Source of the DNA: Streptomyces nymphaeiformis
GTDB lineage: Bacteria > Actinomycetota > Actinomycetes > Streptomycetales > Streptomycetaceae
Length of the DNA: 64,000 nucleotides
Direction of reading: 5' to 3'
NCBI RefSeq assembly: GCF_014203895.1
Contig: NZ_JACHJY010000012.1
Location: 25,185-89,184 of the forward strand
Shown: piece by piece, positions 49,435 through 57,367 of the stretch
Layout: every line of letters begins with the position of its first letter
How positions within the stretch are numbered: position 1 is the first letter of the stretch
Notes under the pieces: model-generated
Seen by the model: only the letters and a program-made list of their open reading frames with translations
Database searches by the model: none
What the model was told of the DNA's origin: nothing
Program-made: the position numbers and the translations under genes

Positions 49435-51933
49435 ATGTCGCCGTCACTGCTCACCTTCACCCTCAAGGACTTCCGCGCCCAGTTGCGCCGGCTCGTGCTG
49501 ACCGGGTCCGCCGTCGCCGTCGGGGTGGCGTTCCTCGTCCTCTCCGTCGGCGGCGCCGGGGCGCTCGTGCAGTCGTACGAGCAGTCCGCCGCCGCCGACG
49601 TCGGGGACGCCGCCGTCCAGGTCGTCCCGGACGGCACCGGCGGTTCGCTCCCGGCCGGCGCGGCGGCGCGGGCCGGGCGGGTGCCCGAGGTGACGTCGGT
49701 GGCGGAGCGGCTCGCCGGTCACGCCAACGTGCTGGCCCCTTCCGGAAGACCCCTGGACGACCGGGCCCTCGTCACCTCGATCGCCGCCGACCCGGCCCTC
49801 CGCTGGCAGCGTCTCGACGCCGGGCGCTGGCCCGAGGGGCCCGGTGAGGTCGTCCTCGACCGGGAGAGCGCGGAGCGCGTCGGCGCGGCACCCGGCGGGA
49901 CCGTACGCCTGACGAAGGCCGACGGCGGCACGGCGGACGTGCGGCTCACCGGCCTGCTCGACACCTCCGCGTCGCAGGCGCTCGGCTCGCAGCCCGCGAT
50001 CGGCGTGCCGTACGCGCAGGTGCGGACGTACGCGACGGGCGTACGGTCCACCCACCTCGACCTCGCCGTCGCACCGGGCGCGGACCCGCTCGCGGTGGCG
50101 AAGGCGGCGAAGAAGGCGCTGGGCGGCGAGGTGTCGGCGTACACGCACGCCGGTGCCGTCGGCAACGCCGTCCAGAGCGCCGGCATGCTGCACGCGGTCG
50201 TCATGACCGCCGCCCTGTCCTTCGTCCTCATCGCGATGGCCGTCGCCCGCATGGTCGTCACGAACACCTTCTCCGTCGTCCTCGCCCAACGCACCCGCCA
50301 GCTCGCCCTGTTGCGCTGCGTCGGCACCGACCGCGACCAGCTCCTCCGGATCATCCGCCGCCAGGGCCTCCTGCTCGGCGCGCTCGCCTCCGCCACCGGA
50401 CTCGCGGCGGGCGCGGCGGCCTGCGCGCTCGGCACGGTGCTGCTCGACGGCTTCGCCGACCTCGGGCCGATCGAGGTCTCCCTCATGCCGGGCCCGTGGA
50501 CGTTCGGCCTCGCCGGGGTGTTCGGGGTGCTGCTCACCCTGTGGGCCGTGCGCAAGCCGGCGCGGACCGCCGCGGCCGTGCCGCCGGTCGCCGCGCTCGC
50601 CGCGAGCGGGTCGGCGAAGCTGCCGGAGCCCGGCAGCCGGGCCGTCCGCGAGGCGATCAGCGTGCTGATGCTCGTCGCCGGTGCGGGACTGCTCGTGCTC
50701 GGGGCCTTCGGCGGGTCGCCGCTCTCGCTGCTCGCCGTGACGCTCGGCGCGATCCTCACGTTCTTCGCCGTCCTGCGGTACGCCCCGTACCTGCTGCCGC
50801 CGCTCGTCGGGCTGCTCGGGCTCGCGCTGCGCCGCCCGTTCGGGACGGTCGGCAGGCTGTCCGTGCAGCAACTGCGGGCCAACGCCCGCCGTACCGCCGC
50901 CGCTTCCTCCGCGATGCTCGTCGGCGTGACCGTCGCCGTCTCCGCCGTGACCGCGATCGGCGCGGCGAAGGGCGGCCTGGACGGCATGCTCGCCGGCCGC
51001 ATGCCCGCCGTCTTCGCCCTCGACCCGGACACCGCCCGGGTGCCCGCCGACGCGATCGCCGCGCTGCGCGCCGAGCGCGGCCTCACCGTCATCCCGGTCC
51101 GTACCGCGACCCTCACCGTCGACGGACGGAAGACGGTCGTCGCCGCGGCCGACCCGGCCGGGCTCAACCCGGACGCCGAGGGCGTCGGCGCGGCCCGCGC
51201 GCTGAAGGACGGCGAGGCGATCGCGCTCACCGGGCGGCCCGCGCTCAGCGTCGCCGGCACCCGGCTCACGACCGTGTCCGGGGCGGCCGCGCTGCCCCTC
51301 TCCCTCTACCCGGAGGCCACGGTGTACGTCACCGGGGCCACCCTCGACCGGCTCGCGCCGGGCGCGGCGACGGTCTCCACCGTCCTGCTCAACCCCGCCG
51401 GCGACACCGGTCACGACGAGGCCCGCGCCGCCGTGGACCGGGCGCTCGCCACGCACCCGGAGATCCGGATCGCGGACACCGGGTCCGACGCCGACCTCAT
51501 CCGCTCCCTGCTCGACCGGATGATGCTGGTGGTCACCGTCCTGCTCGGCTTCTCGATCGCGATCGCCGCGCTCGGCGTCGCCGCGACCCTGATGCTGACG
51601 GTGGAGGAGCGCACCCGCGAGTTCGGGATGCTCCGCGCGATCGGCCTCGCGGGCGAGCAGCTGCGCCGGATGCTGACCCTGGAGTCGGTCCTGCTCGCGC
51701 TGACCGGCGCGCTCGCCGGAACGCTCCTCGGCCTGGTGTACGGGACGCTGGCCGCCCGCTCCGTCCTGGCGGGCCACGTCTCCGCCCTGGAGTCGCTGGC
51801 CGACTCGGGCGGCACGGCCCTGACGGTCCTCGCCATCCTCGCGGCCACGGTCCTCACGGGCGTCGCCGCCTCGGTCCTGCCGGCCCGCCGGGTCCGCCGC
51901 ATGGTGGTGGTGGACGCGCTCCAGGCGGCTTAG
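49435..51933 (+). CDS. FtsX-type ABC permease (MacB-like), large, two FtsX modules
   Basis: 832 residues. First helix at about 20-40, an extracytoplasmic MacB_PCD-like domain, an FtsX module at about 240-380 (VMTAALSFVLIAMAVARMVV), a second one at the C-terminus (VVTVLLGFSIAIAALGVAATLML to the end). No ATP-binding subunit gene is adjacent; such permeases normally pair with a MacB/LolD-type ATPase. There is no Shine-Dalgarno before ATG 49435; TAGCGT at 49422-49427 suggests a start of transcription at or beside the ATG, that is a leaderless mRNA. Confidence 0.85.
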   Translation: MSPSLLTFTLKDFRAQLRRLVLTGSAVAVGVAFLVLSVGGAGALVQSYEQSAAADVGDAAVQVVPDGTGGSLPAGAAARAGRVPEVTSVAERLAGHANVLAPSGRPLDDRALVTSIAADPALRWQRLDAGRWPEGPGEVVLDRESAERVGAAPGGTVRLTKADGGTADVRLTGLLDTSASQALGSQPAIGVPYAQVRTYATGVRSTHLDLAVAPGADPLAVAKAAKKALGGEVSAYTHAGAVGNAVQSAGMLHAVVMTAALSFVLIAMAVARMVVTNTFSVVLAQRTRQLALLRCVGTDRDQLLRIIRRQGLLLGALASATGLAAGAAACALGTVLLDGFADLGPIEVSLMPGPWTFGLAGVFGVLLTLWAVRKPARTAAAVPPVAALAASGSAKLPEPGSRAVREAISVLMLVAGAGLLVLGAFGGSPLSLLAVTLGAILTFFAVLRYAPYLLPPLVGLLGLALRRPFGTVGRLSVQQLRANARRTAAASSAMLVGVTVAVSAVTAIGAAKGGLDGMLAGRMPAVFALDPDTARVPADAIAALRAERGLTVIPVRTATLTVDGRKTVVAAADPAGLNPDAEGVGAARALKDGEAIALTGRPALSVAGTRLTTVSGAAALPLSLYPEATVYVTGATLDRLAPGAATVSTVLLNPAGDTGHDEARAAVDRALATHPEIRIADTGSDADLIRSLLDRMMLVVTVLLGFSIAIAALGVAATLMLTVEERTREFGMLRAIGLAGEQLRRMLTLESVLLALTGALAGTLLGLVYGTLAARSVLAGHVSALESLADSGGTALTVLAILAATVLTGVAASVLPARRVRRMVVVDALQAA

Positions 51934-52352
51934 GACCTGGCCTTTCTCCGTACGAGGGAGGCCAGGGCCGTGACGGCGACGACGAGGAGCAGGGAGCGGA
52001 GGGGGAGGAGGGTGCCGGGGGCGTCGTCGATCACGTCGATGCCGTTCCCCACGGCGGTGATCCAGGCGATCTCCCCCACGAGCACCATCGGCCCGACCCG
52101 CCGCTCCCCCGTGATCAGCATCCCGATCCACAGGACCACCGGCATGACCAGGAAGGTGTTGATGAGCGCCGTGGTGAACGCCTGGTCGGCGGAGTATCCG
52201 GGCCCGGCGCCGAGCGTCGCGGCCGCCTGACCGGCGAACGACAGGTTGAGCGTGTCGGACAGGATCAGGTGCGACGCGGCGACGCCGAGCGTCGAGACGA
52301 TCACCGCCTTGAGGAGGCGGGGGGCGCGGGGGGTGGGTGCGGACGGTGCCAT
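51930..52352 (-). CDS. Small integral membrane protein
   Basis: 140 residues, four hydrophobic segments (LLKAVIVSTLGVAASHLIL, FTTALINTFLVMPVVLWIGML, VGPMVLVGEIAWITAVG, LLPLRSLLLVVAVTALASLV). It overlaps the end of the permease gene by four bases tail to tail. No family recognised. The region 52353-52465 after it has no gene. Confidence 0.65.
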   Translation of the reverse strand: MAPSAPTPRAPRLLKAVIVSTLGVAASHLILSDTLNLSFAGQAAATLGAGPGYSADQAFTTALINTFLVMPVVLWIGMLITGERRVGPMVLVGEIAWITAVGNGIDVIDDAPGTLLPLRSLLLVVAVTALASLVRRKARS

Positions 52353-52465
52353 GCGCCCTGACTATACGCACGGTCTATACATGGCGTGTATAGACCCCCC
52401 TCCGCCTCGACGCGGCAGCCCTTGGGCGGACTCGGACTCCCGGCGGGCTCGGACTCCCGGCGACC

Positions 52466-53749
52466 TCAGACTCCCGGCGGGAAGACCGTCGCCGCGTAGG
52501 CCGCGGCCGCCGGGGCGGGCTGGAGGGCGGCGTGGGCGGCGATCGCGTGGATGTCGCGCCAGGCCCGCTCCAGGCCGCCGCCCGCGACGAGCCCACGGGC
52601 GCCGCCGGTACGCATGAGGCGCTCCACCGCGCCGGTGAGGAGGTCGACGGCGAGGGCCGCGTCGCGCTGGTTGAGCGCGACGGCCACGGCCGGGCCGGAA
52701 GCCGACCTGTCGGCGCGGGCGGCGGCGGGACTCGCCGTCGCCCCGTCGGCGCGGGCGGCGGACAGGCCGGCAGTCACCCCGTCGGCACCGGCGGCGGAAA
52801 GACCCGCGGCAGGACCGTCGGCGCGGGCGGCGGCCGGACCCTCGGCCGCCCCGTCCGCGCGTGCCGCCGCCGTCTCCAGGAGCAGGCGGGCCGCCTCGAT
52901 CTCGGCCGCGCAGCGGGCCAGGGTCTGCTGGACCGTCGGGTCGTCGGTGAGCGGCCGGCCGTCGGGGAGGCGGCGCCCTCCGACGAGCAGGGTCCAGGCC
53001 TCCAGGGCCCCGCGCGCCGCGCCCAGCGCGGGTGCGGCGAAGAGGAGCGCGGCGACCAGCTGGTACGGCACCCGGTGGCAGGGCGCCGCGTCGGCATCGG
53101 CCACGCCGGCCAGGGCCTCGCGGAGGAAGGTGCGGTGCTCCGGCACGAACACCCCGTCGACCGTGACGCTGTGGCTGCCGGTGGCGCGGAGCCCGACCGC
53201 GTCCCAGGTCTCCCGGATCCCGACCTGCTCGCGCGGCACCGCCAGGACCCGGTAGGCGGGGGCCCCGTCCCCCGAGTGGTCGAGGGAGGCGAGGAGCACC
53301 CAGTCGGCGTGCTCGACGCCGCTGGCGAAGGCCCACTCCCCCGACAGGGTCCAGCCGCCGGGCACCCGGGCGAGCCGGCCGGCCGGGGGCACGATCGCCG
53401 CCGCGATCCGTACGTCGGGCGAGTCGCCCCACAGGTCGCGCCGCCCCTCCTCCGGCAGGTGCGCGGCGAGGCGGGCGTGGGCGGCGAGCAGTACCGCGCA
53501 CCAGGCGGCGGAGGCGCAGGCCGTGCCGGCGTCGGCGACCGTGTCGAGCAGTTCGGCGAAGCGTCCGGCTCTGCCGCCCCAGCGGCGGGGCACGAAGTGC
53601 CGGGCGAGGCCGGCGGCGGTCATCGCCTCGACGACCTCGGGGTGGAGCCGCCCGGTCCGCTCCGCCTCCTCCGCGTGCCGCGCGGCGGCGGCCCGGAGGT
53701 GCCCGGCGGCGAGGGCGGGGAGGGTCGCGGGGGCGTCGACGACTGTCAT
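52466..53749 (-). CDS. Flavoprotein of the acyl-CoA dehydrogenase/monooxygenase fold with Ala-rich repeat insertion
   Basis: 427 residues from ATG 53749. Acyl-CoA dehydrogenase fold: HPEVVEAMTAAGLARHFVPRRWGG, GGWTLSGEWAFASGVEHADWVLLAS and WDAVGLRATGSHSVTVDGVFVPEHRTF. The last is characteristic of flavin-dependent monooxygenases (HsaA, DszC or amine N-hydroxylase type) rather than true dehydrogenases. In the C-terminal helical bundle lies a non-homologous insertion of about 60 residues made of five 12-residue units (AARADGxxxGPA-like). It is divergent from a TetR regulator with an autoregulator-type half site in the gap. Function in the neighbouring secondary pathway is inferred. Confidence 0.78.
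   Translation of the reverse strand: MTVVDAPATLPALAAGHLRAAAARHAEEAERTGRLHPEVVEAMTAAGLARHFVPRRWGGRAGRFAELLDTVADAGTACASAAWCAVLLAAHARLAAHLPEEGRRDLWGDSPDVRIAAAIVPPAGRLARVPGGWTLSGEWAFASGVEHADWVLLASLDHSGDGAPAYRVLAVPREQVGIRETWDAVGLRATGSHSVTVDGVFVPEHRTFLREALAGVADADAAPCHRVPYQLVAALLFAAPALGAARGALEAWTLLVGGRRLPDGRPLTDDPTVQQTLARCAAEIEAARLLLETAAARADGAAEGPAAARADGPAAGLSAAGADGVTAGLSAARADGATASPAAARADRSASGPAVAVALNQRDAALAVDLLTGAVERLMRTGGARGLVAGGGLERAWRDIHAIAAHAALQPAPAAAAYAATVFPPGV
52690..52870. repeat. In-frame 36-base tandem repeats, about five copies
   Basis: Units containing CGTCGGCGCGGGCGGCGG recur about every 36 bases inside the flavoprotein gene and code for the Ala/Gly-rich insertion. Copies diverge, so the array is not recent. 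Confidence 0.65.
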
Positions 53750-53811
53750 GGCACGTACTCCTTGGAAGTGGAGGTTCAGTGGTGGTGCTGATGCGAGTAG
53801 CAAAAAATTCG

Positions 53812-53830
53812 GTCCGGAAGGTATTTTCTG
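53812..53830. promoter_or_regulatory. Half site of the autoregulator-type operator
   Basis: GGAAGGTATTTT (53816-53827) matches the right arm of the sites at 57312 and 62644; the left arm (AAAAAATTC) is only partly conserved and more widely spaced. It lies between the divergent flavoprotein and TetR genes. Weak compared with the other two. Confidence 0.35.
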
Positions 53831-53886
53831 AGAGCCCGTCATGAGAGACATGGAGGGTGCTACAGCGGAAGGGAGGCGGACACCCG

Positions 53887-54489
53887 GTGAGGCAACAGGA
53901 CAGGGCCCGCATGACCTATGACCTGGTGCTCGGCGCGGCAGCGGCCGAGTTCGCCCTGCACGGATTCGAGGGGACGAACCTGGCCGACATCACGGCCCGC
54001 ACCGGCCTGACCAAGGGGGCTCTCTACGGACACTTCTCCTCGAAAGCCGACCTCGGCGGCGAACTGACCCGCTCCTTCGAGTCGGCCTGGGCCGACGCCC
54101 TCGCCACCGCCGCCGGCGAGGCGGAGGAGAGCGGCGCGGCACTGCCCGCCCTGCGGAGACTGCTCCTCGACCTCGCCCACAGGGTGCACGAGGACCTGCC
54201 CTTCGCCGCCGGGCTGCGTCTGGTCATGGACGCCGCCCGCGCCGAGGGGGCCGTCCCCGGCGCCCTCGGCACGCTGTGCGAAGTCGTGGAGCGCCTGATC
54301 CGCAAGGGCCAGGGAGAGGGCACCGTCCGCACCACCCACCCGGCCGACCTGCTGGCCCGGCTCGTGGTGGCCCTTCTCGTCGGTGCGCCCGCCGTGGTGA
54401 CGGCGACGGACACGACGGGTCCCGCCGAGCTGGTGAGCGAGGTCTGGGACATCCTGGAGCCCGCGCTGTCGGGCTCCCGTGGCGGCTGA
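53887..54489 (+). CDS. TetR-family regulator, gamma-butyrolactone-receptor-like
   Basis: 200 residues from GTG 53887 (GGGAGG 10 bases upstream). The N-terminal HTH region reads FALHGFEGTNLADITARTGLTKGALYGHF and SSKADLGGEL, close to the ArpA/ScbR pattern (G-Y-x-x-A/T-x-I-x-x-I-x-x-R-x-G-V-T-K-G-A-L-Y-x-H-F-x-S-K). The ligand domain is helical. Compared with the ArpA-like gene at 57368, its ligand domain is more divergent, so it may be a pseudo-receptor. Likely regulates the divergent flavoprotein gene. Confidence 0.82.
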   Translation: MRQQDRARMTYDLVLGAAAAEFALHGFEGTNLADITARTGLTKGALYGHFSSKADLGGELTRSFESAWADALATAAGEAEESGAALPALRRLLLDLAHRVHEDLPFAAGLRLVMDAARAEGAVPGALGTLCEVVERLIRKGQGEGTVRTTHPADLLARLVVALLVGAPAVVTATDTTGPAELVSEVWDILEPALSGSRGG

Positions 54490-54559
54490 GCGAGGCCGGG
54501 CGGGGGCGGGTCCGCGCAGTCGGGGGTTGCGCGGGCGGTGCCCCCTGCGCGTCCGGGTG

Positions 54560-54860
54560 TACGGACGTCACCTCTGTGCAGGTGAGGCTGCACAGACGGG
54601 ACTTGCACGGGTGGGGCTTACGCAGGTGGGGCTGCGCGAGCGGGACGTAGACGGGTGGAACGTGCGCAGGTGGGGCTGCGCGAGCGGGACGTGCACGTGG
54701 GCGAACTTGCGCAGGTGGGGACCGCACAAGCAGGACTTGCACACGTGGGGACCGCACAAACGTGACTTGCGCACGTGGGGGCTGCACAGGCAGGGCTTGC
54801 GCAAGTGGGGTCGTACGAGCCGGACTCGCCCATGCGGGGGCTGCGCACGTGGGGGCCGCC
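54560..54860. repeat. Degenerate repeat array, 15/30-base period, pentapeptide-like
   Basis: The gap 54490-55022 (533 bases) holds about 18 units of 15 bases such as GACTTGCGCACGTGG and GGGCTGCACAGGCAG. In one plus frame they read as five-residue steps with Leu, Val or Pro in the centre preceded by Asp, Gly or Asn (ANLRR, QDLHT, RDLRT, QGLRK). This is the pentapeptide-repeat pattern A(D/N)LXX. A 144-codon frame (54479-54913) covers it but has no ribosome-binding site of its own. Remaining 54861-55022 shows nothing else. Confidence 0.6.
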
Positions 54861-55022
54861 AGGACCGCGGCTGCGCCATGAGCGTCGGGCTCGGGGAAGT
54901 CGCCCGGCCCTAGGAGCCGCCGTGGCGGCGGGGCTCTCGTGCGGGCGGGGGTTCGGGGAGGATCGGCGGGGCTTCCGTGACGGGCTGCGGCGGCGGGTGG
55001 GTCCGCGCCCAGGTCCGGAGCT

Positions 55023-55784
55023 TCAAGCCGCCTGTGGTGCCAGGGTGCGCGCGGCCACCGGGAGGCCGGCCGGGGACCCGGCGGGCAGGGCCGGTGGACG
55101 TGGGGCGGCCGGCGCCGGGCCCGGCAGCCAGGACCAGGTGGCCGTCTCTGAGGGCGGGGCGGAGATCGGCCCGTCGCCCACGAGGACCGGATGGCCGACG
55201 GAGCGCAGCAGGGGCAGATCGCTCTCGTCGTCGGCGTAGACGTGGCAGTCCCCGGCGGAGAGGCCGAAGGCCGTCATGATCCGGCGGGCGGCCTCGGCCT
55301 TCGGCTCGCCGATCATCGGCGGGCCGGTCAGTTCCCCGGTGAGGACGCCCTCCGAGGTCACCTCGGGCACGGTGCACACCACGAGGTCGGCTCCGACCTC
55401 CCGGGCCAGCGGGTCGAGGCAGGCGGAGAAGGCTCCGGAGACGAGGACGATCAGGTCGCCGGCGTCGCGGTGGCGGCGCAGCGCCTCGTACACGGGGCGG
55501 TGGAGCAGCCCTCCGGCCCGGGCCTTCTCGTACCACTCGCGGCCGCTGGTCTCGAGGTCGTCGAGGTGGCTGCCGGCGAGGAAGCGGAAGAAGGAACGGT
55601 TCACCTCTTCGCGGGGGACGCCCTCGTCGATCTGGCGCTGGAGCGAGGCGCGGGCGGTGGCGAGCCTGCGGGCGGCCACCTCTCCCCGTCCCCAGTGGCG
55701 GGCGAGGACGCAGGCCATGCTCTTGCAGGTGATGAGGGTCTCGTCCACGTCGAAGAACGCGGCCCGGGCGGGGGCGATGCTCAT
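55023..55784 (-). CDS. HAD-IB family phosphatase
   Basis: 253 residues. Motif I FFDVDETL with D12 (nucleophile) and D14, motif II VSGAFS, motif III K in GEPKAEAA, motif IV YADDESDLPLL. This is the SerB-like HAD-IB set acting on small phosphate monoesters. The last 45 residues are a Pro/Ala-rich tail. It overlaps the truncated LysR gene by four bases (ATGA) and lies one gene from afsA. A phosphatase is needed in butyrolactone synthesis, because AfsA makes a phosphorylated butenolide from dihydroxyacetone phosphate. Confidence 0.85.
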   Translation of the reverse strand: MSIAPARAAFFDVDETLITCKSMACVLARHWGRGEVAARRLATARASLQRQIDEGVPREEVNRSFFRFLAGSHLDDLETSGREWYEKARAGGLLHRPVYEALRRHRDAGDLIVLVSGAFSACLDPLAREVGADLVVCTVPEVTSEGVLTGELTGPPMIGEPKAEAARRIMTAFGLSAGDCHVYADDESDLPLLRSVGHPVLVGDGPISAPPSETATWSWLPGPAPAAPRPPALPAGSPAGLPVAARTLAPQAA

Positions 55785-56194
55785 GCTCTTCCCCCTCTGT
55801 CTCCGAGGCGGCTGCCGGCCGCGCGGCTCTGGCCCAGGCGGCTGGTACCGCGGCCCAGCGGGGTCATCCGCCGGTCCGGCGGGGTCATGCGCCGGTCGGC
55901 CACCGTGCGGCCGTTCGCCGCGACGGGGGCGGGGGCGGGGTCGGCGATCTCGTACTGCGCCGTCTCGACGAGTTCGAGGATCTGCTCCGCCAGCGGGCGC
56001 AGCCGCGCACCGGCGGGGGTGAGTTCCACGGAACGGTTGCCGCGCCGCTGGAACAGCGAGGCTCCCATGTCCTCTTCCAGGCCCTTGATCTGCGCGGTCA
56101 CCGCGGGCTGGGAGTAGTGCAGGTTGTGGGCCGCGCGGGTGAAGCTGAGTTCGCGGGCCACTTCGCGGAAGGCCCGTAAGTGCTGGAGTTCCAT
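55781..56194 (-). CDS. Truncated LysR-type DNA-binding protein
   Basis: 137 residues. A standard LysR winged HTH occupies 1-60 (MELQHLRAFREVARELSFTRAAHNLHYSQPAVTAQIKGLE) with the dimerisation helix to about 88. The roughly 200-residue ligand-binding domain is absent. Instead there is a 50-residue low-complexity tail with the repeat DRRMTPPDRRMTPLGRG. The stop overlaps the HAD gene start, so truncation is fixed in an operon rather than caused by a frameshift within the window. It may bind DNA without sensing a ligand. Confidence 0.8.
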   Translation of the reverse strand: MELQHLRAFREVARELSFTRAAHNLHYSQPAVTAQIKGLEEDMGASLFQRRGNRSVELTPAGARLRPLAEQILELVETAQYEIADPAPAPVAANGRTVADRRMTPPDRRMTPLGRGTSRLGQSRAAGSRLGDRGGRA

Positions 56195-56247
56195 CCTTCT
56201 GCCTTTCTACGCTCGTCCGTTCTTCCTCTGAAGGTGGAGCCGTACGG

Positions 56248-57246
56248 TCACGCGCAGCGGGCCACCGCGGTGGCGAGGACGCGGCCGCCCTGGGTCGCGG
56301 AGAGGCGCACCCGTCCGTCCTCCGTCGGCGTGGCCTCGACGGCCACGGCCTCGGCCAGCTCGCCGAAGACGGCGAAGTCGGCGTCGAGCGTGGTCAGCGC
56401 TGCGCCTCCCGCCGTCTGCCGGGCCGCCTGCCGGAAGGCCTCCAGGAGCAGCATCCCGGGCACGTGGTCCGAGGGGTGCTCGAAGTAGCCGGGGTGCGTG
56501 GGGTCGACGTGCAACCGCCATTCCGCGGCGCCGAACGGCCGGGTCCGCTCCTCCGCGGCGGGTACGGGGCGCAGGACGCCGCGGTCGTCGGCGGAGCCCA
56601 CGCCCGTCCCGTACGCGGAAGCCCCCTGGTCCATGGCCACGGCCGCGCCCGCGGTCTCGGCGACCCGGCCTCGCTGGCGCAGCCGCCCGTACCGTACGCC
56701 GTCGATGACGACGACCCCGGCGGAGGCGCGGGCGCATTCGCGGCCCCCGACCTCGATCACCATGTCGAAGCGGGCGTCGAAGCGGCGCGGGTTGCGTGCT
56801 CCGGCGGGCGTCACGACCTTCACGTCGAGGACCACCGCGAGCGGACCGCAGCCGACCCGGAGGGCGGCCGGGTCGCTGATGCGCAGCGACAGCGCCTTGA
56901 AGATGAAGTGGTGGCCGATCGGCACGTCGTGGTAGCGGTGGCTCAGGAAGATGCCGGCCTGGCGTACGGTCTCGACGAGCAGCATGAAGTCGCACTGCCC
57001 GGTCTCCTCCGGGCGGTACAGCGCGTGGTTCCGGGGCAGTTGCGCACCGACCAGGAAGCGGTCGGCCCCGGCGACGGCCGCGTCGGTGAGGAAGACCTCC
57101 GTCACCGAGGCGCGGTGCACGAACCGGCGGGAGATCGTGCGGTCGAAGCTCAGGCCGTCCTTGGCCTCCCGGATGAGCGACTCCAGGGACTCGACGGGCG
57201 TGAGCGCTTCGGCGGGTAACACGTTCTGCAGCACACCGATGGACAT
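56248..57246 (-). CDS. afsA: AfsA-family gamma-butyrolactone synthase
   Basis: 332 residues with two AfsA hot-dog repeats (about 30-165 and 205-325). Markers: DRTISRRFVHRASVTEVFLTDA, QLPRNHALYRPEE, DFMLLVETVRQAGIFLSHRYHDVPIGHHFIF, and in repeat two EWRLHVDPTHPGYFEHPSDHVPGMLLLEAFRQAAR. AfsA condenses a beta-ketoacyl-ACP with dihydroxyacetone phosphate, the first step in A-factor-type signals. ATG 57246 has GAGGGGG six bases upstream. It is divergent from the ArpA-like receptor, and an operator sits exactly on its promoter. No butenolide reductase gene (ScbB/BprA type) is present nearby. Confidence 0.9.
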   Translation of the reverse strand: MSIGVLQNVLPAEALTPVESLESLIREAKDGLSFDRTISRRFVHRASVTEVFLTDAAVAGADRFLVGAQLPRNHALYRPEETGQCDFMLLVETVRQAGIFLSHRYHDVPIGHHFIFKALSLRISDPAALRVGCGPLAVVLDVKVVTPAGARNPRRFDARFDMVIEVGGRECARASAGVVVIDGVRYGRLRQRGRVAETAGAAVAMDQGASAYGTGVGSADDRGVLRPVPAAEERTRPFGAAEWRLHVDPTHPGYFEHPSDHVPGMLLLEAFRQAARQTAGGAALTTLDADFAVFGELAEAVAVEATPTEDGRVRLSATQGGRVLATAVARCA

Positions 57247-57311
57247 CCTTATCCCCCTCAAGGTGAATCATCGTGGCGACGAGGGACCTCGGTGGCCCCT
57301 CGGCAGCAAGA

Positions 57312-57339
57312 AATATACCTTCGAGAATGTATATTGCAA
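57312..57339. promoter_or_regulatory. Autoregulatory element over the afsA promoter
   Basis: AATATACCTTC (57312-57322) and GAATGTATATT (57325-57335) form an inverted repeat with one mismatch and a two-base centre. On the minus strand TTGCAA (57334-57339) and TATATT (57312-57317) are separated by 16 bases, a good HrdB promoter for afsA. A bound receptor would block RNA polymerase. AT-rich palindromes of this form are the known targets of ArpA-type receptors. Confidence 0.72.
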
Positions 57340-57367
57340 GGCGTAGGAACGAGAGAGGCGGACAGGC

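Noticed and set aside
54479..54913. A 144-codon plus-strand frame over the repeat array as a real gene
   Set aside because: It starts inside the TetR gene without a ribosome-binding site and its composition follows the repeat; kept as a repeat feature and a finding, not a CDS.
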